Shown: positions 35,221 to 44,400 of the stretch, piece after piece | Position numbering within the stretch: the first letter of the stretch is position 1 | Layout of the letters: each line of letters starts with the position of its first letter | From: Nannobrachium achirus | Taxonomy: Eukaryota; Chordata; Actinopteri; Myctophiformes; Myctophidae | NCBI GenBank assembly: GCA_963921795.1 | Contig: OY997658.1 | Location: 51,244,962-51,308,961, forward strand | Reading direction: 5' to 3' | Length of the DNA: 64,000 nucleotides | The notes under the pieces: generated by a model | Seen by the model: the letters and a program-made list of their open reading frames with translations, nothing else | Database searches by the model: none | Told to the model about the DNA's origin: nothing | Translations under genes and position numbers: made by a program

Positions 35221-35378
35221 TGCGTGCTCCCCCAGGTGTTCCATGGCTGTGTGTGCACTATGAGCATCCCGCTCTGAGTTCAGACCAGATCAATCAGTTG
35301 CAGAATGCTCTCACCGTTGGACCCCACAATGACACCCACTCACACACACTGGTGGCCGAGCAACTACTGCCCCAGTGA
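27171..35378 (+). CDS. TYMP: Thymidine phosphorylase, ten coding exons
   Basis: Catalyses reversible phosphorolysis of thymidine (and deoxyuridine) to base and deoxyribose 1-phosphate in pyrimidine salvage; a cytosolic homodimer in known vertebrates. Joined exons give about 459 aa (human about 482). [10 protein letters not shown] (N-terminal helix domain) is near residue 20, the phosphate-binding [10 protein letters not shown] near 95-104, the family signature [16 protein letters not shown] at 124-139, and [16 protein letters not shown] before exon 6, carrying the Arg and Ser that bind the pyrimidine. The C-terminal alpha/beta part has [20 protein letters not shown]. No frame break was found. 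All introns are GT-AG except intron 2, which is GC-AG. The tiny first exon is the least certain part; otherwise translation would start at 27370 (about 447 aa). Confidence 0.95.
27366..27487 (+). CDS. TYMP: TYMP exon 2
   Basis: Acceptor ttacacag. Encodes the [15 protein letters not shown] region. The donor is GC (atag|gcaagg); joining to 29265 restores QIGAML, the family sequence. An ATG at 27370 is an alternative start. Confidence 0.92.
27500..27620. repeat. (AC)n tract just after TYMP exon 2
   Basis: Starts about 12 bases after the GC donor with GCAC units and then interrupted (AC)n. Confidence 0.97.
27630..29264. other. TYMP intron 2: repeats, no other gene
   Basis: Holds a (CA)n tract at 28775-28848 and repeated gtgtacaaatggaaccaaatgg words (28940-29030) that also occur near 24310 and 24870, pairing with ccatttgg as small hairpins. 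Confidence 0.6.
29265..29467 (+). CDS. TYMP: TYMP exon 3
   Basis: Acceptor ccttccag, donor aag|gtacat. Encodes [12 protein letters not shown] through [10 protein letters not shown] to LAACGCK, the phosphate-site segment. Confidence 0.95.
29584..29682 (+). CDS. TYMP: TYMP exon 4
   Basis: Acceptor gcatgtgag, donor acag|gtagca. Encodes [20 protein letters not shown], the pyrimidine phosphorylase signature, then [13 protein letters not shown]. Confidence 0.95.
29690..30675. other. TYMP intron 4: hairpin repeat and (TCTG)n
   Basis: Includes a self-pairing ttcaaggt/accttgaa run (30208-30265), a dispersed hairpin repeat (30376-30463) and (TCTG)13 at about 30625-30673 directly against the exon 5 acceptor. 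Confidence 0.7.
30676..30805 (+). CDS. TYMP: TYMP exon 5
   Basis: Acceptor tctcag, donor accg|gtacta. Encodes [17 protein letters not shown] through VDSLPLIT. Confidence 0.95.
30985..31218. repeat. About 21-bp tandem repeat in TYMP intron 5
   Basis: Some ten units of ttaccctagcaaccaactgt / ttaccatagcaaccatgttt type. Confidence 0.9.
31225..31995. repeat. Array of palindromic CCATATATGGGCATAAAA repeats
   Basis: Units of about 55 bp (gggatctccatatatgggca, then taaaagggatttggttcccctggcatcaca) are tandem at about 31745-31965, with looser copies on either side. The same words flank the 10-kb duplication units. Confidence 0.88.
32438..32584. repeat. (TG)n plus (TC)n before TYMP exon 6
   Basis: About 110 bases of near-pure TG, then tgcgcgcg and (TC)n form the polypyrimidine tract of the exon 6 acceptor. 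Confidence 0.95.
32585..32703 (+). CDS. TYMP: TYMP exon 6
   Basis: Acceptor ctctccag, donor ctg|gtaaat. Encodes [20 protein letters not shown], the stretch with the active-site SKK lysines, to ARELAHSL. Confidence 0.95.
32812..32974 (+). CDS. TYMP: TYMP exon 7
   Basis: Acceptor cgttttag, donor cagg|gtgaca. Encodes [33 protein letters not shown] and [11 protein letters not shown]. Confidence 0.94.
33011..33345. mobile_element. hAT MITE with perfect 8-bp duplication in TYMP intron 7
   Basis: Ends TAGGGATGGGACGATA in inverted orientation; CTGTCAAC duplicated at 33003-33010 and 33346-33353. A dispersed hairpin repeat (33122-33195) sits inside it. Confidence 0.93.
33789..34016 (+). CDS. TYMP: TYMP exon 8
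   Basis: Acceptor acatgtag, donor agaag|gtatat. Encodes [17 protein letters not shown] through KTQTE, part of the alpha/beta domain. Confidence 0.94.
34020..34740. other. TYMP intron 8
   Basis: AT-rich, with a partial hairpin repeat near 34262-34290 and a short GT-rich run against the exon 9 acceptor. Nothing else is seen. Confidence 0.6.
34741..34881 (+). CDS. TYMP: TYMP exon 9
   Basis: Acceptor gtgtgtag, donor aaag|gtgagg. Encodes [20 protein letters not shown] and VKKG; matches the C-terminal domain of the family. Confidence 0.94.
35160..35235. repeat. (TG)n(TGCG)n before TYMP exon 10
   Basis: About 42 bases of pure TG and five TGCG units end at ctcccccag, the exon 10 acceptor. Confidence 0.95.
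35236..35378 (+). CDS. TYMP: TYMP exon 10 and stop
   Basis: Encodes [14 protein letters not shown] to QLLPQ, stop TGA at 35376-35378. WLxVH is conserved in the family C-terminus. Confidence 0.93.
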
Positions 35379-35410
35379 CACACACGCGCGCGCGCAAGTG
35401 GATGCTTAGG

Positions 35411-35416
35411 AATAAA
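35411..35416 (+). terminator. TYMP: TYMP poly(A) signal
   Basis: AATAAA 33 bases after the stop, followed by a T-rich stretch (tgttttgttttttcatg). Implies a very short 3' UTR. Confidence 0.7.
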
Positions 35417-35419
35417 ATG

Positions 35420-37850
35420 TTTTGTTTTTTCATGTTATTTGTAAAAAAATAATATCCTTCCTCATTCATTGATTGATAAACTGCCACTGAAGGTTATGCT
35501 GTAAATCTAAAGAGGTTATTGTGGGGATGAGTCGGCCTTTATGTAAATAAATAAAAACAAATCGTATATTGCCCTTATTATCATACCGCCTCAGTCTATG
35601 TTCGCTCATGGGAAAGACAACCATGCAGCAGTATTTTTGTGGGAGATGAGGAGGGAAGAACTGACAACAGGACAGGAAGTTCATGGACGCCATAAAGGCC
35701 ATGGCTGCCATTGTCCCTCAGTTTCCTGAGTAAGTTAATATACATTTTGTGAAATAAACAGCTTTTTATCTATTTACTATTTGTTTTACTATGTATTAAA
35801 ATGTTTAATTACATTCATTATTTCCGTGGACCAAATCTCTCTCAGCTGCCATTTAACCAGTGTGCCCTTAAAAGACCAAAAGTCAAGTGGCCTATAATAC
35901 TGACCTTTGCCCTAATTATGAAATTCCAGGCTTGACTGACAACATTGTTCATACAACTCATGTCTATAAATCATTCATTCAAACAAATATTAGTAATAAT
36001 AATTCGATTTTATTCGATATAATCCTGTATCCATAAACACATTCTCTACATCGCTGCGTAGTGTGCCTTTACTGCCTTCTATATTGTATAGTATAGGCTA
36101 CTACATGCAGAAGACCTATAAATCATATGATGATATTTCTTTGCAGAGTACTGTGTTTTATTTGTCTGTCATTTTAATGTTGTATGAATTTAGTAGGCCT
36201 ACAAAGCGACCCCAATGCAAACAAGCACATTCTTGTGGTCTTTATCCTTTTAGTTGACCTTGTATCAGTGAAATGTACTGTCCTGCACCTTTTCCTATGC
36301 AAACTTCTAATAAAGCATTCAATCAATCAGGGGATTTGTAATATTTTTTTTTCTCCATAGTTTTTAGTTTTTAGTTCGGTTAAAATAACTGGAAACTGGA
36401 GTTTCCAACTTGAAGCTGTTTCGTGGAGATGCTTTGGCTTTCCTGCCATCTAGTGGACATTTCCACATGTAGGTCGTTGTGATCTTTCATTGAGGCAAGA
36501 ATATTTGGAAAGATAACTTTCTCAACATTATGTCCAGTCATTGGTTAAATTTTAAGTCAACACGTTTTGAAAGTCTCAAGGTTCATTTAGTTGATTTTAT
36601 GTGTTCTCTCTATAGGCTCAAAAGTCAATACGCTTTGAAAGTCTCTCTGGGTTCATTGAATTCATTTAGGAGTAGCCTTCAGTGGTGTAAATAACTACAT
36701 TTACTCAAGTAGGCCTACTGTACTTAAGTACAGTTGTGAGGTATTTTATTTATTTAGTGGAGTATTTCCAATTTTCAGTAGGCCTACTACTTTTACTTCT
36801 ACTCCAGGCCTACATCTTTGAGGAAAATATTGTACTTTTACTCCACTACAATTGTTTGAAGATTTTGGTTACACGTTACTTTGCAGATATACACATTATA
36901 AAACATACATTAACTATCATTTGAGTTAACAGCTAGGAGGCACAGAGTCACTGCTGGGGTGAAAAAATTCTCTGAGTCTCAGGGTACGAAAGTATTTTTG
37001 GAAATCAATAAATGTCTCAAAATCATTAGTCGAGTTTATTATTGTGTACAATTTGTTTGTTTGCCATTATTCTGTTTTTTTTTTTTTTTTTTGTCTTTTA
37101 AAACTATTGTGATACTTTTTGTACTCTTTTTATCTTTAATTTGATGGGCGTACACTGAGGACCTTTTTATGCATACATAATGTTTGCTTTTTGACTAGTT
37201 ACTGAACAGCCTCACCCTGAAATGGATATTGTATCCCTTATTTTGTAAACAGGCTCTTTAGTCTTCCTAGCCTATGAGAGACATCTTATCTGGCTAATTT
37301 GTTGGAATGTAGTTCTTTCTTACTACCTTTTTCCACTTGACCAGTTCTCCTCCTTACAAGTTGTTGAAAGTTAGTTCTGCTGTAGTGTGCTCTTCTTAAA
37401 TTAATCAAATAGATCCAAAATGATTGTGGTTAGGTATTTAAAACCAACCATAATGACAACAAATAGGCTTCCTCTGCCAATCAAGAGTTCAATGTCATGC
37501 AGGTGTTCTCTGATTGAATCCTGTTGGATTGTTTGTTCTTGACAGCCTGCAGCCATGAAGAGAAGCTATCCAAGTGGATAATTAAACTGCTCTTCATTGT
37601 CTTGTCAAGTTCATTGTCTTGTCATGCTAAATCATCACTTTTTCAGAATAGGTATTGAGTTGGAGGGTGGCATTTTTAATTATTGTTTTTCGCGTATAGG
37701 CCTACCAATTTGGTCTGGAGAGGGCACTTTTTTTTTACAGACGGGTAAAAGGGCAGGGGCTCAAGCCTACTTTGATGTCTATGTGCGCACATGCATATGG
37801 CATGCAGTTGTGTATAAACGCTCCCCAGCTCCAGGATGTCTCAGTGTAAT
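35420..37850. other. Intergenic region between TYMP and the fusion gene
   Basis: AT-rich, with part of the dispersed 'acttaagta' repeat at about 36677-36900 (cagtggtgtaaataac start). No further gene is recognised. Confidence 0.55.
37813..37818 (+). promoter_or_regulatory. TATA-like motif before the fusion gene
   Basis: TATAAA lies 34 bases before the ATG at 37852, so a TATA-directed start would leave a leader of only about 5-15 bases. Suggestive only. Confidence 0.3.
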
Positions 37851-37851
37851 C

Positions 37852-37906
37852 ATGGCTCAACCCCAGTCACTGCATTTCTCCGTGGGAATTCTGGGCATCT
37901 CTGGTG
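37852..37906 (+). CDS. Fusion gene exon 1
   Basis: ATG starts [18 protein letters not shown]; donor ggtg|gtaagc, phase 1. It is the first ATG after the TATA-like motif, and the exon joins to 40974 in frame. Confidence 0.7.
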
Positions 37907-38436
37907 GTAAGCTAAGCTGATTTAGGTCAAATTTATTGTAGGTAGTGGAAAGTGGAAAGTGCTTTTACCCGAGTTCTGTACTTGAGTAAACTATTAAGAT
38001 ACTTTACTTGAGTAGCCTACCTAATATAGCTAGTTTATTGTTCTACTCCATTACATCTCGTAGGCAAATTATTGTACTTTTTATTTGAAAACAATAGTTA
38101 CTTTTTTAGATTATTACAAAACATACATTAACCAATAAACAAATGTCTAAAAGCGTTTGGGCTTGAAGATCTGCTATTTTTAAAAGATGTGGACACATTT
38201 TAAAACCTTTGGGATGTAATGAAGTGAGTGGACATTCTGCATAATGAATAGCTTTTGTAACATACTAATAATATAAAATATGATGCCAATAATACTTTAG
38301 TACTTTTACTCAAGTACAACCTTCACTTGTAATACAGAACATTTTTACTTTATGGGACATAAATATCTGTGTAAGCCAGAGATAATGGGGACAATATAGG
38401 GGGATATAATACATATCAGAAATATTTTGAAACAGA

Positions 38437-38480
<44 letters not shown>

Positions 38481-41400
38481 GACTTTATTAGAAGTTTGTA
38501 TAGAAAAAGGTACAGTTTCATGACGGTACAGTTCACTGGTACAAGGTCAACTAAAAGGAGATCCTAGAAAAGACTAAGCTTATTTCCATAGGAAACCATT
38601 GAAGTATCTCATATAACATTGAATGACAGACAGATAGAACACAGTACTATGCACTAGATATAGTAAAAAAAGTAAATAAAAATAAAATAATCTGTGCAAA
38701 AAATATGTAGGCCTACAGTAGGTAAATACAAAGAAGGGTCAGGGGAGGCTGGCGGGTTTGTTATTGCCAGTTGCGAATGGCTGCCGCCTGTAAGTGGTTT
38801 TTCAGGGCGATTTTAAAAGGATGCTGGGGAACCACACTCCTTTAAGGCCTTCGGTAGGGCGTTCCACATTTTTGTTGTATAGCAGAAGAACGAGTTTGAC
38901 CCTTTGTTTGAGTTAACTTTGGGTTGAACGTGATCTGTGGCGCTGCCTCTGGTGTTGTAATCGTGGACATCCTAACGTTTATAAAGTATTTTGCCAGGTA
39001 CATGGGTAGCTTAGTGGTGTAGTAGTGTATCTTGTACACTATATCATATAAAAGTCAAATAAATAGCAATGCAATCAGCTGTAGATATTTGGATGTTTGT
39101 TAATGAAGTTGTATAGTTTAATTCTGTAAAAACATGTGGCTGTCAGGGAGGAAACTGATCGGTTGAAGTAGCTGATGGACTTGCATTGTACAGGTATAAG
39201 TGTATAAGCCACACGAGGGCACAAAATCACACTAGGCTGTATGCAAAGGCCCCAAACACTTATATTAACAGTCCAATATGTCAAAATCATTCCTGGCCTG
39301 AATGATCTTCACCAGCTGGAATCATAGGAAATAAGAGACTTATACTTTGAAGGGCATTTTATGTCATTTGAACAGCTCAGTATAAATTACAACATTCCAG
39401 TATCACACATGTATACTGGAACTGGTCTGTATAGACCAGTTAGTATTTGCCAATTAGAGATTATGTTGGGAAAAACATTCAACATTCTGGGAACCTTTGT
39501 CGAACAAATTACTTGACAATATTACACAATCTAACCCCCATAATTCAAGGGAAATTTCTTATTTCTACCATAATATACTAAGACATGTTCAAATTGACAC
39601 AAATGCCCTCAAAATAAGTTGGGAGGCTTAACTGGAAGAAGTGACACAGGAAGGGACATGGACAGAAAGTCTTGCAAGTGTGCCTACAGTATGTTCAATA
39701 AACAGTAGACACAATCTGATACAATTCAAAACAATACATTGTTTATATTACTCCAAAGATAGATTGCACAAGATTTTCCATGATGTATCCCCCTTTGCAA
39801 TAGATGTAAGATAGCAGCACACTGGCACATTCTTTCTGGTCATTCTTTATGGTCAAACTGACTAACTTTTAGATGCCTTTCTAAAGCATTTGAGAAGAAC
39901 TTGGGAACCAAGTCCTCTGGTAGCTATTCTCGGGGGATAACAAGTGTTTTAAACGGGATAAATAAGTTTGAATCTAAAGCCATTTCACATGATTGCAACG
40001 AGAAAAAAAAAAAAAAAAGATTCTCCTTAACTGCAAGCTATAGACTGTACCAACATATGAGACATATGAGATTTGGATAAGAGAGTTGATGAATGTGTTG
40101 CATTTGGAAAAGTTCAGGTTTTCAAGCAATAACATAACTCACATATTCACTCAATTTTGGAATCCTGTGATAGTCTTTCATGAGAAATTATCAAACTGTA
40201 TAAATAATATGTATATTCCCTATTGTTGTATGTATGTAACCGTCGCATTATTAATGGTGAAGTCTAAATATTTTGTGATATATAGAGGGTATGCGCGTGA
40301 CATCATCATCATACCCAGATATTATGCGGGAACGCCTACAACTGAGTGGCCAACAAACGACTTTCTGGCCTTGACAGCCCATACATACAAACAGAAACGT
40401 CCTATTTGATTGCATTAAACAACGTTAAACTCACTTTGCCACTCGATTTGCCACTCGATTCTCCATTCACTTTAGGCATGCGCATACCCTCTATCGTGAA
40501 CCCTCATGACCGTGATGTGTGATATGCAATACATGATAACCTATGTATTGAGTGTAAACAAAATAATAATAATAATATAATAATTGGCAAACAATAGACA
40601 GGTTTCTGGTCCACGTCACACTGAGGGTCGGTACCAAAATTAGCCAATGAAACCATAGAGTATAGAATGAAACCAGCGCTCCCCAAAACAACAAGTTTGG
40701 GGATTGGACGGAATTGATTACATGATACAGTCACCGTGCATTTAGTCTCAATGTTTGTAAACAAGAAACCCGTCTATAAGAACACTATTTAATTGAAGCT
40801 GATAAATTGGTGTCCTATCCTGACACCAATTTGTCCTGTCCTATCCTAACCCACATGAAAAAGTAGTTCTGTTTATTAAAGAGTTTGAGACAGAATATAG
40901 AGCTTTTGAACCAAAACATGTTTATCACTTGGAGCACCTTAAGACACCATGTTAATGGATGTTTGGTTTACAGGCTCTCTCCTGCTTCTTATAAATGATT
41001 ACGGCAGTTCATCTGGAGACTTCATCCCCCATAATGCCCTGGGCATTCTGTTACTCATTGTGGCTGCCCTGTTAGCATATACAGGTTTGTTTCCAAAAAA
41101 AACACTAAACAACATTCATAAAAAAATACATTCTCCATAGCACACACTTTGTTGTACAATATTGGGGTACCTTTACTTTTTTCAATACTTTAGCCTACTT
41201 CTAGTTCACTATACATCTCAGAGACAAACAATTACACTTTTTACTCCACTACAATTATATTCAAACTTTAGTTACCAGATACAAAACCACTTAGGGATGT
41301 TTTACATAAAATAAAATAAAAATCCCAAAAGCCTGAGTAGACGATAAAATGACCAACATTTTTTTTGAAAGTGGGATATCCCTTTAATCCCTATTTTATA

Positions 41401-44400
41401 ATTTGGCAATTCAAAAACGGCCAATCTACAGATTCATCTGTTTAGATCATCTGTTTTCAAATGATAAAAAAGGTGAAATGGGTACTTCAATACGGTACTT
41501 TTACTTGGTATTTCAACATTCTGGTATTACTGTTTTAACTTATGCCACCGCTGAATAAAACGGCACTCTGGCACACACTGTTCTCTGTTTGTTTAAATGA
41601 ACGGATCATCATAACATAATTAGCAGGTGTAGTATTTGTTCAATTCCTAAAAGTAAACATCCTCTTCCTCTCCGTCTCTCCTAGGCGTGTGTCACAGTCT
41701 GTCTCCCTCCCAGCTGTGTTCTACTCTGTGTCTGACAGTGTCCTCACTGTGGTGTGGTTCTGGTCTCGTGTACATCCTGGTGGGACAAGGCGTGCTTCAC
41801 CCCGCTGAGCTACGATCCTCATTGGTTCCGGGGCTGGCTGCTTTCAGCCTATCACTGCTCCTCATAGGCGCCGTAGCCATCTTGGGAACGACAACGGCCT
41901 TGTCTATCATTGCCATAAGCATTAGCCTGGCCTGCGGCCACCAGATTGCCGGACTCTCGGCCACCAGGTTCGGCCGATCGGCTGCGGCCGCCAACTACCT
42001 GTTTGTCTGCCTGGTGGGGATTTACTTTGGCGTTGGACGCCTGCTGTCTCTTTGCACCGGTGGGGAGGTGGAACCGCCAGGCACCCGCCTGAAGGCAAAG
42101 ATTGCCTTGAGGTAGGCCTATGACAAATATTACATAATCACCTGATTACAACAATTACTTAGCAACTTATAGGCCTAGAATCATTCCCATTCATCTGTAT
42201 AAATTCATCTGTTGGAAAATAGTCATGCCCTTTCAAAAATTTTGAGAAAATAGCAGATACCATGCAATAAGACTCCCTAATCTGGAGATAAGCGACCATC
42301 AGGTCGCATACACAAACTTTAGAAGGCAATGGTAGGCAATCAGGAGGGAATATGGGAAATGTGACAGATCCATTGATGACATGACTTTAGAGATACTGTG
42401 TACCGCTTTGTGTGATTCTAGGGCAAAATCTGTTCATCTGTATAAATTCATCTACCGTTGGAAAATGGTCATACCCTTTCAAACATTTTGAGAAACGGCG
42501 GAAATGGCAGATCTACAATATCACAACCTCGTAAATCGTCTATTTCTACTGTCTACAGTTTTCTTTATGAAATTATCAAATGCATTGGCTGTGTTGGACG
42601 CCCATAGTATATTATTACTAGTATAATTATTTATTTTTGATTATTTGTACTTGTCATTTCTTAGTATATTATATTCTTGTCCTGATGGTTACAGCACTAG
42701 TCCCAGGACAGCACAGAACGGGGAAAGCAGCAGCGATGTGGTGTCCGTTGGCCTGGTCCTGAACCTGCTGTCCGCCTGCGTGTTGGCCTGTCCCCTCCTT
42801 GGCGTCGTCCCCCGCCTGACCACCGGCCACGTCCCCTGGCTGTGGACGGCCGGTATCTTCCAGCTCGGCGTGTGCGTCCTGTGTTACCGTGCCATGGACG
42901 TGCTGGCCGCCACCTTCTACGGCTTCACGGCTCTGTTGAGGTTTGCCGAAGGCTACAGTGCCCTCTTGACCTTCTACAGCATCCAGCCGCTTTCTCCCGT
43001 TCCGTTTCCCGCTGTCTTCTCCGTGCTCTTCTTCGTCCTGGCTGTGTTCAGCTGCCAGAAGAGCGTCCTGGAAGCAGTCTACCAGCTGTTCTTCGTGGCG
43101 TACTGCATCTCCATCGCGTGCCAGCCCCAGGGCTTCTCCCAAGCAGGGACTCAAGGTGTCCAGGCGGCCATTTTTGTAGCCACCGCCGGCCTGCTTCTCG
43201 TCACCGCGTTTAACACGATCTCCGCCTGGCAGATCCCCACGGGGCGGGGTTTGTTCGAAGCTCTGGCAACCAGGACGAGCGGCCTCGTTCTCAGACCTCG
43301 CGATAAAGACCTGCACGCTCCCTACTTGGGCTACTCCAAGTATTCCGACGGCGAGGTCCTGGGCCACGCCTGCAGCGTGCTGGCCGCGTTCGCCATCACC
43401 GCCGGCGTCGGCACCGAGGGGCCTCTTTCCGTGCTGGTGCTGCCCTGGGCGGTGGTCTCCGGCGGCGTGCTCCAGCTGCTGTGCGCCACGGTGGCGTTTT
43501 CTCGCGGGAAGACGCTGGAGAGCACGGCATTCACCCTTTACGGGATGATGTGGAGCATCTGGGGGCTGACGCGGTACGGCGGGCTCTACAGGGACTCTAG
43601 GGGCTTCAGCGTGGCGGTGGGGATCATCGGCTTCATGGCGTTTAACTGTTTGCTAGTGGCCGCAGCGTTGTTGCTGAACGTAGCCTGGTTGCTGCAATCC
43701 CTGGCCTTTCAGCTCATTCTGGTCAGCTTCCTGCTGGACGCGGTGGGGGCGGAGCAATACGGCTTTGATGTGGCAGTCACCATCATATTCGGATTGGTGA
43801 GCTTTTATTGTTTCCTGGCGAAGATCTTTAACGGAACGTTCGAGGCCCCTCAGATTCCACTGGGAAACCCTTTATTGCGGCTGAGCGGGAGCGGGGCAGG
43901 TGGAGACATCTGTCCACACGTCCCAGCCCGCAAAGCCACCTCCGTCGAGCAGATAGCAGGTGAGAGAGAGAGCAGTGATTGCCGTAGGGCTACAACAATT
44001 GATATATTTTTTTGGGTCAATCTATCGATTCGTTTTCCGATTCATAGAATAATTGCGAAGTTTGTTTTCTTTGTATTCTTTTACTATCAATAAATGAAAG
44101 GTAAAACTATTTGAATGTATTTGTTATAATTAGCTAATTCCAGTTGTCTGATTAACCAATTATTATTTAAGCCCTATTTTTTTCACACAAAAATAGCCAT
44201 AGGAGGCAATCTACAAGCTCATAATGTGTCACAATGCCATGTGTTGTGAGCTTGTAGATCATCTATTTATGCTATTTGAATGAAAAAAGTGAAATGTAAC
44301 CTTTTACCCCAAACAGTTCGATTAACTGTTAACACTCCCAATACATTGTCCAGCTGTGACATTTAAGGTCACTGTGTTTTGTATTCTCTCACTTCCACAG

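Larger units (their letters stand above)
37940..40973. other. Fusion gene intron 1
   Basis: Contains an 'acttaagta' repeat (about 37945-38340), half a hairpin repeat (38157-38182), a (GATT)n tract (38431-38480) and the MITE at 40287-40496. The rest is AT-rich without features. Confidence 0.6.

Noticed and set aside
42669-43367. 232-codon minus-strand frame opposite fusion-gene exon 4
   Set aside because: Shadow of a GC-rich coding exon. The + strand has splice signals and membrane segments; this frame has neither.
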